From Ascochyta rabiei (Eukaryota; Ascomycota; Dothideomycetes; Pleosporales; Didymellaceae), in contig NC_082405.1 of the NCBI RefSeq assembly GCF_004011695.2, positions 1,240,001 to 1,304,000 of the forward strand: a stretch of DNA of 64,000 bases. Reading direction: 5' to 3'. Below, one piece after another: positions 45,914 through 56,324 of this stretch. The position numbers and the translations under genes are program-made. Position 1 is the stretch's first letter. Every line of letters starts with the position of its first letter. The notes under the pieces were generated by a model. The model was not told the DNA's origin. It made no database searches and saw only the letters and a list, made by a program, of their open reading frames with translations.

Positions 45914-47476
45914 ATGCGCTTTCAGCTCTCTTTTACCCTTCTAGCGCTCCTGGGCCTGTCGGGGGCTCAGTGTCCTCTTTACCAGCAGTACTCTTCCCAA
46001 GTGCATGAGCCATTCTCTACCGGAACTCACAATCTATCTTATGCGCGACCAATACCATCATGTCGTACGTTCATTTCCCAGGAGGTCGAAGACGAAATCA
46101 AGCGCATGAAGACCGTGATTGCCGACCCTGATCTCTTTCGACTCTTCGAAAACACATGGCCTAGCACCCTGGATACGACCATTGCATGGCGGGGATGGTC
46201 GAACACGACTGTGGAAGAGACGGAACTTGGCACTAGTGAAGAAGCCCCGCAAGAGCTGACCTTTGTGATTACTGGCGACATCTACGCAATGTGGCTGCGC
46301 GATAGCGCAAACCAACTTCAAGCGTACGTGAGCTTGTTGAAACCAGACTCAGGGTTCAACAGTCTCGCAAGTCTATTTCGAGGCGCGATCAACCTCCAGG
46401 CGAGGTACATCCTGGAAAGCCCCTTCTGCAACGCATTCCAAACTCCAGACGAGAGCGGCGTTGTTAGATTGAGCAGCATGAACAGCGACCGCATTACACC
46501 GCCATTCGATTATTTCAAAGTATTCTCGTGCCAGTGGGAACTGGACTCGGTAGCTAGCTTCCTGCAGCTGAGTGTCGACTACGCCACTGCTACGAAAGAC
46601 TACGACTTCTTCAAAAAGGGCAACTGGAGCAGAGCCGTCGAAACCATATTGCACACAGCCGAAAGTATGACAATGGACTCCTACGACGAGCTCGGAAACT
46701 GGCAACGCACTCCATACACGTACTGCGCACCGTACGGCGGGACCCCCATTAATGAGTGCGCCGGCTCGCCTCACAAAGGCCACATCGGCCTGATTCGTAG
46801 CTACCACCGTCCCAGCGATGATGCATGCACATATCAGTACCTGATCCCCTCGAACATGATGTTCAGTGCAGCGCTTAATGCTTCGTCACTCATCATGCAG
46901 CAAGTCACACCGCCGGCTTCAACCAGCAACCTCACAACATGGATGCAGCAAATGTCAACCGGGATTCGAAACGGCATCGAACAACACGCCATAGTCAACG
47001 ATCCCAAGTTTGGCAAGATTTACGCGTATGAGATTGATGGTTACGGCTCGGCAAACATAATGGACGACCCCAATGTCCCCTCCCTCCTCTCCGCTCCCTT
47101 CCTCTCCTACCTCTCCTCCACCGACCCCATCTACCTCAACACGCGGCGCAAAATTCTGTCCAAATCCAATCCATACTATGCCTGGGGCCCGGTCCTCACA
47201 GGTGTGGGAAGTCCACATACGCTTCCGGGCAAGCCGTGGCCGATGGCAAACGTCATGGTCATCTTGACCAGCGAGGATGACGAGGAAATTAAGTCGAATC
47301 TGAGGATGTTGGTGCAGAGTACGGACGGGTATGGATTGATGCATGAAAGTGTGAGCAGTCAGATGCAGGAAATATGGTCGAGGCAGTGGTTCAGTTGGGC
47401 AAATGGGCTGTTTGGACAGGCCATAATTGACTTGGAGAAGAGGAAGCCTTGGATCTTGAAGGAGAGCTTTCAGTAA
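45914..47476 (+). CDS. Secreted GH125 family exo-alpha-1,6-mannosidase (Mug157-like)
   Basis: GH125 enzymes trim non-reducing alpha-1,6-mannose. Single exon, 520 aa. The start at 45914 gives a clear signal peptide, MRFQLSFTLLALLGLSGAQC, with probable cleavage after the Gly-Ala. An upstream in-frame extension lacks an ATG. Seen: LFENTWPSTLDTTIAW, the FVITGDIYAMWLRDSANQLQAY block that contributes the active site, the disulfide-rich TYCAPYGGTPINECAG, then RSYHRPSDDACTYQYLIPSNM, IDGYGSANIMDDPNVPSL and SRQWFSWANGLFGQ. Several N-glycosylation sequons fit a secretory product. Confidence 0.92.
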   Translation: MRFQLSFTLLALLGLSGAQCPLYQQYSSQVHEPFSTGTHNLSYARPIPSCRTFISQEVEDEIKRMKTVIADPDLFRLFENTWPSTLDTTIAWRGWSNTTVEETELGTSEEAPQELTFVITGDIYAMWLRDSANQLQAYVSLLKPDSGFNSLASLFRGAINLQARYILESPFCNAFQTPDESGVVRLSSMNSDRITPPFDYFKVFSCQWELDSVASFLQLSVDYATATKDYDFFKKGNWSRAVETILHTAESMTMDSYDELGNWQRTPYTYCAPYGGTPINECAGSPHKGHIGLIRSYHRPSDDACTYQYLIPSNMMFSAALNASSLIMQQVTPPASTSNLTTWMQQMSTGIRNGIEQHAIVNDPKFGKIYAYEIDGYGSANIMDDPNVPSLLSAPFLSYLSSTDPIYLNTRRKILSKSNPYYAWGPVLTGVGSPHTLPGKPWPMANVMVILTSEDDEEIKSNLRMLVQSTDGYGLMHESVSSQMQEIWSRQWFSWANGLFGQAIIDLEKRKPWILKESFQ

Positions 47477-47798
47477 ACTCTTCACCCAGTTGTCATTCTT
47501 TAGCGCCTTCTCGGAACTTTTTTTCGAGCTACTGTATTTCATACATATGATCCTGGAGCCTTGCCTAAATCGAGAGGGTTCTACAACTCACTCGGACACC
47601 GATAAGGATCCATCGCTCGCACCACCCGTACCTGATCGAGCCCTAGCGCGTTTTTACAATCGCGAAACACCACAACCCCGGTCGGCCATCAGTCTTCCAC
47701 GTCCCGAGCTGCTCCTGACAGCAGATTGCTTACCCGCACATCGCCTTGCAATGTCTCATCAGAGCTGTGCATCGGTTAAGCCTCGTTCGAATCGATGA

Positions 47799-47999
47799 AA
47801 CAAGCACAAAGTCTCCGAAGACTGTGACTGCAACTCGGCCGGCGATCCCACATCTGCATTTTTCGATGCCAAGATGCAAGGGTATGCATTGCAACTGAAG
47901 AAATGCGAGGAAGGCGTGAAGTCCGTCGAGACGTGCCCTCGAGAGCTCAAAGCTGATGGCTCCGCCGCTGCCAAGGTGGAAGACATCGGGCATGTGTAG
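47799..47999 (+). pseudogene. Orphan Cys-bearing coding exon or remnant of a small secreted protein
   Basis: An open frame of 66 codons runs from an in-frame TGA (47796) to TAG (47997..47999). It has no ATG near its start, so it is either a 3' exon or a decayed gene. It reads DCDCNSAGDPTSAFFDAKMQ, then KKCEEGVKSVETCPRELKAD. Four cysteines and strongly GC-biased third positions look coding. A possible acceptor ACAAG ends at 47803. I could not find a signal-peptide exon between it and the GH125 stop, so a broken gene is the more cautious reading. Confidence 0.4.
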
Positions 48000-48208
48000 G
48001 TCGAACGTAAGATGATTAGACTATATGACTTCGCTGCAGGACACGAGATATACTATGTTCTTGAGCACACGTTTTTTTATGTGACTGTACAAGACCCTAT
48101 TACTACGATCAGTAAAGTTACGTGATATCAAACTCGCGCTGAGCATCTCTTTCCTTTCCTCTGCTATCGCAATTTAGCAGACTCACAATCTCGAGATTGT
48201 TTCATACA

Positions 48209-50754
48209 ATGCGTTACTGCAATCTGCCGAGTGCACTACTACTAGCTGTGTATGCCAGCTCGGTAGCGGCTGCAAGACACGATGGACATCGAATCCTCCG
48301 CGCGGCAACTAGACGGTCAGATCTATTCAAGCGTGACACGAGGATCTCTCAGAAGTTTGAATCAGAAGTCGTTTACATTGAAGGCAAATCTCTCGTCTAT
48401 GACCTCCTACACAGTACTGACACGCGATAGATGAAAACGGCTGGAGTGGTAGAGAGACTTTCGCCTCGTCGGTCAAAATAGGGTCGAAGAAGCCGATTCT
48501 GAACCTTGAGGAGATTGAGCATCATCTTCAAGATGTGCAGTGTGGCGACCAACGCATGAGGTTACATTTCGTCGACGCATCATCGGCACGAGATGCAAGA
48601 GCTGCTTGCCACGGCGGACACGGAGGCCTGGGTGGCCTCATCATCACATCACATGAAGGCTGCAATAAAGACGGCGAGAGAGCGGTGTACAGGTAAGAGT
48701 CAAATGTCCCATCCACTTTTTTTGTTCAGGCTCTGATGTTAATAGGGTCGATGACATTTCGTATGCCGAAGAAGGCGTAGCCCTTGACCTCGCCGTCACA
48801 GAAGCCTTGTGGCAAGACGCCTTCGACAATATCGATATCAACTTCGGACACTCACAATACGATCACATCTACAGACGGCACTCTGACTTCTCGCGAGCGC
48901 GCAGAAAGCGTCAAGACAATCTGACAGTTGAGATCCCCACCGACACTCCTGATGATGTCACCGATGTCACATTTGATCTCAGCTCCGAGCTTCTCGACAC
49001 CACCTTCTCTGCAACCGACTTCCTCACCGGCATCGATAGCCTAGTCCCTGTCTCGGGTGTTGCGGTGCCTGACCCACCCATCGAGATTGGTTGCAAAAAT
49101 TGTTCAACCAGGGGCCAGATCATCCTTACGCAGGGCGCGATCAATATCAACACGAAGCAGATTGACCTCGTTCCTGATATCTTTGAGGGCGGCGATGATG
49201 GCAAGGAAATCAACAGCATCATCACAGGCGGGTATATGGATCTTGCTGTGACCGGTGTGGGGGCGCGCCTGGAGATGTTTGCTCACCCAGTCAGCTCGGG
49301 GTCTTATGAGATTGCGTTGTTTCCATTACCGATTCTAGGTTTCGTCATCCCTGGTATTGGTCAAGCGGGAGCGAGTTTCGAACCGAAAATCAGCGTGGAC
49401 TTTGAGATTGACGGTGAGCTTGCTGTCAATTACGGTTTCGATGTTGCTGTGGGCCATCCTCCCCTGTTGTACCCCTGATACGCATCTAATCATGACACAG
49501 ATTCCAGATGGCGCCGGCATCAAAGTCGAACTTGGAGATCTCACTAACACAACCATCACGGGCATCAAAGGAACGACCCTCAACGCCCTACCGTTCACCT
49601 CGAGCGCCACTGACGTCGACCTCTCTCTCAGCCTGGCATTCGCACCGACGATTCCAATCGGCTTCGATTTCAGCGATAAGCTGAGCGCACTGGTTACTGT
49701 CTCGATGAACCTACCACGCCTTGATGCCAGGCTAACCACCAACGCCAAGGATCGGTGCAGTCTCTTCGACAAAGGTAACAAGACGAAGACGGACACCAAA
49801 GCAAAACCCAAAGGCGCCGATCTCAGCTCCCTAGTTTTGGTGGAGGCCAATGTCTCCGTGGCCATCGACGTCTCTGCAGACCTCACGCTCCCCTTACTCC
49901 CCGCGCCGTTTGATTCGGCTGGCACGTCTGCGCAGGTCTTTTCCACCAAGATGCCCCTCATGACCTCATGCGTTACTCCAGTCAAGGGCAAGCTCAAGAT
50001 CACCGAGATGCCACCAGTCGCTACGATAGCCGCTGACAAGGCAGAGGTGAAAGCGGACAAGCCGTGCACGTGCGCAACGGCGACAACTACAGTGTATGCC
50101 GCGCCGCCTACAGGCGCTCCTCCACCACTGGAAATGACGCCCTACTATCCCAAAGCACCTCCAGTCGAGACACCATCAACAGAGGGAGAGCAGCCACCAG
50201 CATCGACGGCGCTGGAGATGACGCCTTACTACCCCGTCGACACACCGACCGGCGGATACGGATACGGACCCAGCGGACAGCAGCCGTCTCCATCGCCCTC
50301 GTGCCCCAGCACTCAAACCGTGCGCATCACCATCTCGACACCACCTGCTTCAACCACAGAACCCCCCGCACCCCCGCCCATCCTCATAATACCCGCCTCA
50401 AAACCCTGCAACTCAACCACTCCCGCCACGACCATCCTACCTCCTCACTCAACAACCACACCAACCTCCCTCCCCTCTTCCTCCTCGCAGATTACGTCCA
50501 CGTGCACGTGCACGTCCAAGTCCCCTTCTGCCTCTACAACTACCACGGCACCACCGAAGATCGAGGAGAGCAAGGGATTCATGGCGCCGCCGGGTAGCGC
50601 GACAGACACAGACACAGGCACAGGCAGCGCGACACCGACGTCCACCAGAGCGCCCGATTTCACGGGCGCGGCGGATCGGGGAGCGGGGGTTCCGGCGTTG
50701 AGGTGGACTGGGATTGTGGGGTTGGGGTTGGGGGTGGGCGTTTTGATGGCGTGA
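48209..50754 (+). CDS. Large secreted protein with GPI-like tail (DUF7029/DUF7223-like), 797 aa
   Basis: Exons are 48209..48383, 48431..48692, 48746..49448 and 49501..50754. A signal peptide (LPSALLLAVYASSVAAA) starts the product. Blocks HHLQDVQCGDQRMRLHFVD, SARDARAACHGG and LDLAVTEALWQDAFDNIDINFG match a fungal family I recall as DUF7029 then DUF7223; this recall is unverified. The middle is beta-rich (FPLPILGFVIPGIGQAG, IPIGFDFSDKLSA). The last 250 residues are Thr/Ser/Pro-rich with two LEMTPYYP repeats and end in the hydrophobic GIVGLGLGVGVLMA, consistent with GPI anchoring. The first intron only closes with a GC donor (48384), so that junction is provisional. Confidence 0.78.
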
Positions 50755-51209
50755 AGCGATGTTGCGGACTAGACGAGGGTGCGCGGGAGAGTGTAGGGGG
50801 GCTGTGCTGCCGCTGCTGATGGGAGAGTGTGCTGCATTGCACGGCACGAGCAGTAGAGTCAGGAGGAAGGGAGGGGGAGAGGGAGGAGAAGACAGCTTTT
50901 GCAAAAGGACTCGAGGGTTGGTGTTGGTGTTGGTATTGGGTAGTTGAGCATTGCCGGCTAGTAGTAACAGATGACAAGCAACGGACAGTGCAGAGTTCCG
51001 GGTATAGACATGGACTTTGTGAACAACCGTCTCGTCTCATCTCGTCTCATCTCATCTCATCAACTCTCATCAACTCTCATCTCATCTCATCTCATCTCAT
51101 CTCGTCTCATCTCATCTCGTCTCATCTCATCTCGTCTCGTCTCGTCTCATCTCATCTCATCTGATCAACTCTCCATTCCTCCCCCCTCCTCACTTCAGCA
51201 TCAATGTCC
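50755..51209. other. Intergenic with pentamer minisatellite
   Basis: 455 bp between converging genes, largely filled by the CTCAT/CTCGT array. Confidence 0.6.
51031..51160 (+). repeat. Pentanucleotide minisatellite CTCAT/CTCGT
   Basis: About 26 five-base units, mostly CTCAT with interspersed CTCGT, interrupted twice by CAACTCTCAT. Confidence 0.92.
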
Positions 51210-51476
51210 TCAACTCCACAGCCTGACAGCCTCCACAACACCCATCCCCAGCACCACAAGCTGCAGCGCCCCGCTCGCCGAGACAGACACGGCGGCAGAG
51301 TTAGTCGTGTTGCTGCTCCCGCTGCTGCCCTTGGGCTTGCTGGCCCGGGCGTCGAGATGGGTCAGCGCTGCACGGAATTCTGGAATGGTCTCGGGGACAG
51401 CAGGACCGGGTGCTGGTGCTGGGCTGGCGAGGGCGAGGGTTGCCAAGAACAGGGTGGTTGCTGCGGCGAACTTCAT
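51210..51476 (-). CDS. Small secreted protein with hydrophobic C-terminus, 88 aa
   Basis: Single exon starting MKFAAATTLFLATLALASPA, a textbook signal peptide. The mature part is short: a Pro/Ala spacer, ETIPEFRAALTHLDARAS, a Gly/Ser linker and a hydrophobic end (GALQLVVLGMGVVEAVRL). It fits a small GPI-anchored cell-surface protein, though no classical cysteine pattern is present. A longer upstream frame lacks support. It converges with the 797-aa gene. Confidence 0.68.
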   Translation of the reverse strand: MKFAAATTLFLATLALASPAPAPGPAVPETIPEFRAALTHLDARASKPKGSSGSSNTTNSAAVSVSASGALQLVVLGMGVVEAVRLWS

Positions 51477-52966
51477 TGTGGGGACGTTCGGGTGGCTGTT
51501 GAGGTGTGTGGTCGCGTGGTGCTGGACAGGACGAGCATCAAGGGTGATGCGGTGCAAGACGCGTTTGGTTGGTTGCTTGGGTATGAGGAATTGCTGGAGT
51601 TTGAGTCAAGATTGTCAAGAAGTTGATTGTGGGGAAATGGTGGTTGATATACACGGCTGCTAGCAGGCGGTGCAAGCCATGATCTCACCACGCCTGCAGT
51701 GAATCCAGAACGACTGCTGACCGGTCGTGATCGCCAACACAGCCTGGATAGAAGGGGTCATGGTTCGTGACGTCGAGCATTGTGCAGCCAACCAGGTTGC
51801 GCCGCGAAATGTGTGGCTTTGGCTTGGCTGCACTTGTTGCAAGGTGATTTGTGCCGCTGCTCAAGCACTTTCCGTGAACAGGTCTGAGCTTGGTGACGAG
51901 CAGGGACTCAGCCTTCGACCTTCCCGCAAGCTGCCCTGCTGTTTGGTACCAAGGTAATTGTTGTGCGATGGGTCTCATGGATCCATCTGTCGAATCATGG
52001 CGGCGATGCTGCTCGGCGTTAATCCAAGGTAGCGAAGAGAGGCTGCGGCTGGACGCCTGGATGCAGTGCAAGGCCCCCGGGTTCGACCTCTGCCTCTTCT
52101 CTCCACTCTGTACAATCGCCCTACTTCTCAGGCTGAGCTGAGGCGTCTTGCGGACGCGGGCTTCTATTAGCGACGTCATCAGGTCGAAGCTGCGATGCGA
52201 CGGTAGCAGGGCACAGCACGTGCCGCCGCTCCATGCCATGTACGCCAAAGCTGCCCAGTGCCTACGCAGGTACCACGAGTATTCGATCGGCGCCCTCATG
52301 CAGCCGCGCTGACTGGAGACATGATCGATGTCGTTTCACAAGACATTCTTGAGCATAGCCAACCACACGCTCGGAAGCAGCTCAAGGCCCGGGTCGTGAG
52401 AATGAATGAATGGCAGGACAGGTGATGCGCTACGTGTCTGAGATTGCAGCTCGACGTGGTCAGAGAGGCAGCGACTAAACGACCGAGCTGAGCTGTTCTG
52501 TTCTGTCCGCGATGATGGCGCGAACACATGGCAGTCGCGGGAGCTTTGAGCAGCAGGTGCCGAATCGGCTCGGCCCCCACCGCGTGCCGCAGGTCCAGCC
52601 ACTTCCAGCCTCCACTCCTCCGCCTCACGAGCCCCAGGCACCCACAGGTCTATCCAGGATGAGAGCAAGGCGGTTGCACACGGTAGACCCGAGTTCGAGC
52701 TTTGCACCAGTAGCGGTGAGATGAGTGGACGAGAAGGCCTGTCGCGGGCTGTTAATAACCTCCTGGCGGCAAAATAAGCCTCGCTGCCTCAGAGATCGTC
52801 ACCCTGCATGCATTGCACGACTGCGCCGCACTAAGAAGGTAGGCATGCTGGTGCTTTGCAGTGTCTCGCAAAAGAGCTGGGCCGATATGGATATTCTTCC
52901 CTGGCTCACGTTTCTCTCTCTGCAACCTACAATTTTGCCTGCAGACAGCAGCAGTGTGAATCCACA
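51477..52966. other. Long intergenic, divergent promoters of two surface-protein genes
   Basis: 1.5 kb. Short open frames on both strands lack domains, start context or coherent composition. I see no RNA gene. Confidence 0.45.
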
Positions 52967-53686
52967 ATGGCTCCCTACCCAGACACGACGCCCACCGAAA
53001 CCGTGCCGCCAGAGGTGGTCGCGACAGCACCTCCAGAGGATTCGGCGCTGCCGGGAATGAAACGCGGCATCGCAATTGGAGTGGCCTTTTCAGTCGGCAT
53101 CATCATGGCCGCTCTTCTTGCCTTCTTTGTGTATAGACGGCGCAAGCAACGAGCTGCAAAGCACACCAAATTGAGTGCCGAAGAGCCAGTCGAGATGGAC
53201 GCTGGTGGGCTTTGGCCCCAGGAAAAGAAACGGCACGTCCGAGTTGCACCTATCGAGGCTGATGCGTACTCCATTCACGAACTCGACGGCAGCGAGATCC
53301 CAGAACTACCCGGCCACTACGAGGGACAAGAGCTGAACGCCAACAAGAAGACACCAAGAGCTTCTTACGGTGACGATGACACGTACGGCCAGAAGCTGAA
53401 GCAGTGGAACGACTGGAGTGTTGCGCTGGACTCAAGCCACCCTCAGCCAGCCGAGGAACCCCTGCGGCACAGCAACCCCTACCTGGAGGTGTCGCCATCC
53501 CAATCTCAACAAACAAGCATTTCCCCAATGGGGGACACATTACTCGATGCACCCTCACAAAACCTGTCTTACAATTGTGTGTCTCCGCTCGCTCTGTCGC
53601 CGCTCGAAGATGCGCATTTAACGCCAACGTATGGTCGCCCAACACGCCAGCAGCGCTATTACGACCAAGCAAGAACCTCAGCGTAA
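52967..53686 (+). CDS. Single-pass membrane protein, 239 aa
   Basis: It starts MAPYPDTTPTETVPPE, a short Thr/Pro-rich ectodomain with no signal peptide, so it may use the helix as a signal-anchor. One transmembrane helix (GIAIGVAFSVGIIMAALLAFFVY, about 27-50) is followed by a basic stop RRRKQR. The cytosolic tail has AYSIHELDGSEIPELPGHYE, a pattern common in fungal sensor-like and hypothetical single-pass proteins, then a Ser/Gln-rich end. Function unknown. It converges with the next gene, with 150 bp between stops. Confidence 0.75.
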   Translation: MAPYPDTTPTETVPPEVVATAPPEDSALPGMKRGIAIGVAFSVGIIMAALLAFFVYRRRKQRAAKHTKLSAEEPVEMDAGGLWPQEKKRHVRVAPIEADAYSIHELDGSEIPELPGHYEGQELNANKKTPRASYGDDDTYGQKLKQWNDWSVALDSSHPQPAEEPLRHSNPYLEVSPSQSQQTSISPMGDTLLDAPSQNLSYNCVSPLALSPLEDAHLTPTYGRPTRQQRYYDQARTSA

Positions 53687-53836
53687 TGCGGCTACGCAGA
53701 GTTGTAAAACGCAGGTCAAAACGGAGGGGGATGAACAGGAACAACAAATAGTGTATAACGCTATCGTAGAATGCCATTAATGCCGCAGCCGGCTGCACCA
53801 CGGCTTGACAACGACGTACAAGAATCAGCGACACGG

Positions 53837-54730
53837 TCATCCACTCTGCTTCTCCAACTCTCTTGGCTCAGCATCGAGCATATCGATAGCGTCGTCAATG
53901 GGAGGATCGGAGAACAACCTCTCGTCCTTCTTGTCTATCGCCGTCTCATGCACATCGACCGGCTCGTCAACCTCATCGATGGGCGGATCCGTGAACAATC
54001 GATCATCCACTTCCTTCCCAGTCGTCGCCATTGGCACTGTAGACCCTGGAAGCTCGGCACGAATCACCTGCCCATCACCCACCTCAGTGACATACGTTGG
54101 GCTCTCCAGCTCGCTCCACCGTCTCGGCTTCTCATCGCCTGGAACTTCCGCTGGTCCGCCTGCGCGATACGCATAGACCTCCGACTTCTGGGCTTTCTGA
54201 GCATGCTCTTCGTCGGTGCTATGGCCCGATGTCGACTGTGTCTTGGTTCTCCGCACCTTGTGCCGTCGCAGGAAGAACCACATGCCAAACGCTACGAGAC
54301 AGACCATTAGAGCTACACCGACACCAATCCCCGCCGATGCGCCAGCACTTATTCCGCCTCCACCAACATCATTCGCAGGATCGTCTGGACGTAAAGCTGT
54401 TGGCGAGCTACTAGGCAGACTGTCTGCATGCTCAGTCGCCGAAGATGGCAATATGCTGTTAGAGGTGCTGGCACTGGCCGAAGCTGGTGGATCGGCTGGC
54501 GCCGGAGCGGGTATTGCTGTAGGAGCAGGAGCTGCACTTGGGGCACCAGGTATGGCAGTTTCGACGAGTGATGGAGTGGGAACAGGAGCTGCTGTTGGCT
54601 GAGCAGGAGGTGGTGTGGCAGCTGGTGGTTGACTGGGGAGCAGTGAAGAGATGACATCGTCGTCATCATCGTCGTCGTCAGTGTCCGTCGCGGTCGGGAG
54701 AGCAACTGTTGGGTCTGTTGTAGAAGCCAT
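53837..54730 (-). CDS. Single-pass membrane protein with acidic and Pro/Ala-rich ectodomain, 297 aa
   Basis: Start MASTTDPTVALPTAT; earlier in-frame starts would be non-ATG. Residues 15-150 are low complexity, with an eight-Asp run and long Pro/Ala/Ser repeats. A Gly-rich lead (GGGGISAGASAGIGVG) enters the helix VALMVCLVAFGMWFFL, then RRHKVRRTK. The tail contains EKPRRWSELESPTYVTEV and two copies of RLF(T/S)DPPID with acidic spacers (about 245 and 277). The layout resembles Wsc/Mid2-type cell-wall sensors, but no WSC domain is present and there is no clear signal peptide. Confidence 0.75.
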   Translation of the reverse strand: MASTTDPTVALPTATDTDDDDDDDDVISSLLPSQPPAATPPPAQPTAAPVPTPSLVETAIPGAPSAAPAPTAIPAPAPADPPASASASTSNSILPSSATEHADSLPSSSPTALRPDDPANDVGGGGISAGASAGIGVGVALMVCLVAFGMWFFLRRHKVRRTKTQSTSGHSTDEEHAQKAQKSEVYAYRAGGPAEVPGDEKPRRWSELESPTYVTEVGDGQVIRAELPGSTVPMATTGKEVDDRLFTDPPIDEVDEPVDVHETAIDKKDERLFSDPPIDDAIDMLDAEPRELEKQSG

Positions 54731-55951
54731 GTCGGATATCTTGGTAGCTCGAGTGTCTGGTAGGCGCAAAGAGTGTCGGAAAAGATACTGCCAACGATAT
54801 GGGGATAGATGGTGTAGATCAACCAAGCAGCAACCCGTACCTTACTCCCCCAGGCTTGAGCACACCCGCTTCTTTAAGCCCCACCAAAATAGAACCACTG
54901 TCCCAGCGACTCCCTATTCCCCAAGTCCCAAGATTCGGCACGCACAATTGAATCTCAGCCTAACCGCCTAAAGGCAAAAGCAGAATCTGCACGCAGCCTC
55001 CTATTGGCCACCACCCAGCAATGCCTCAACGACAAGAAGCTCAGAAGCCATTGGCACTTGGCCTCCCCTTGCGCTGGACCAAACACGTGCCCCGGCCCAG
55101 CGAGCAGTGGCGCACAAAGCGTACGACACCACCAAGGCTGTGCGAACGACAAGCCCAGCACCAAAGCCGGTGTCTGCACGCCCCCCCCCGCCGTCCCATG
55201 GCAGCACGGCGCCGCGAGCCCAGCGCTGGCGTGGCAGGGAAGGCGCCCGACCTGGACGCTGCTGAGTGGGAAGCAGATGGGTGCGGGAAGGGAGGGTCAG
55301 AGACAGGTTGGTCGTGGGGGCTCGGACTTCTGTTGTTGATTGGGTCGTGGGCTGGGCGTTGGGTTGATCGTCTTGGTGAAGGGGAGGGTTGGGGAGGCCC
55401 GGACGTGTGTGCATGGACGAACGACGTGAGGGGAAAGATTTCACGCAGACGATGATGAGAGAGAGAGAGGAGTCGTGTGTGTTTTGGATGCTTTTGTCCG
55501 AGTCGAGCAAGATGTTGGAGGTCGCTGATGCGGATGCGGACTTTGAACTTGGCAAGACTTGGAGGAGGGTTTCCAGTGCAGGTGTTGTTGTAGACCAGGG
55601 CTAGTGGTTTATCATCGCCAGGTGGATTTCGGCTTTCGTTTGCGTGGGCATGGTGCAGTTCTGGATCTCACTCGGGCATGCTCTCACTCGGCTGTTCAGC
55701 AGGCTTTGAGTCGGCTTCTGGTCCAGAAAAGGAAGGGATTCCTCTTAACGGACGCACAAAGTCAGACATAGCCAGTTTGCAACATTTTTAGCGACCCTTG
55801 CTCGATACACATGTTCGGGCAAATGAACGGCAGACAATATCCATTTTGTATCCTTGTATACATTACAATTCAGTATAGTTCACATCTATACCCTACGGTG
55901 TTCCTCCCTCCCGTGCTCCGTACGCTCTAGCTTGAGTCGCCATGCAATTAC
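54731..55951. other. Intergenic upstream of membrane protein / hydrophobin 3' flank
   Basis: 1.2 kb, GC-rich in 55000..55400. Long open frames there on both strands lack ATG starts and recognisable domains; I treat them as chance. Confidence 0.45.
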
Positions 55952-56324
55952 TCAAGCAGCAGAGACAGCAGGAGCCGCAGCCTGGGGCTGGACATCAGTG
56001 CAGAGCAGAGCCTGCTCCAGGATGGGGATCAAGCAGCACTTGGCCTGTTGTCCCTCAGCGGCGCAGATGTCGATGAAGTTGTTGATGCCTGTGGGTGTGG
56101 TGGGAGCTATGGGCGGTCAGCAAAATGATGGTGAAGATCTCCACGAGCATGTCGTGACGTTGACTGAGGATATACATACGAGTTTGGCAGTCGAGAATGG
56201 CAAGGTTGAGGACGCTGGTTGCGCAGCAAAGGGGAGAGCCCGATGAGCAGAGGCCGGCCTGGCGCTCCTCAAGGGGAGCGGCGAAGGCAGCGGCAGCAAG
56301 GGCGAGGATGGTGAAGTACTGCAT
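55952..56324 (-). CDS. Class II hydrophobin
   Basis: Hydrophobins self-assemble at air-water interfaces on hyphae and spores. Exons are 56180..56324 and 55952..56106, joined in a CCT codon, giving 99 aa. A signal peptide (ILALAAAAFAAPLEERQA) is followed by eight cysteines in the order C, CC, C, C, CC, C. Spacings after CC are 11, 16, 8 and 10, exactly the class II pattern. The first gap (C to CC) is only 6 residues rather than the usual 9-10. Core sequence LCCATSVLNLAILDCQ is typical. The C-terminal Ala-rich tail follows the last cysteine. Confidence 0.93.

Noticed and set aside
52660..52730. tRNA-like segment with GAGTTCGAGCT
   Set aside because: No acceptor stem or anticodon arm folds around the B-box-like match.
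55001..55605. Minus-strand frame of about 184 codons and overlapping plus-strand frames
   Set aside because: No ATG near the start, Pro/Arg/Gly composition typical of GC-rich noncoding DNA, no domain.
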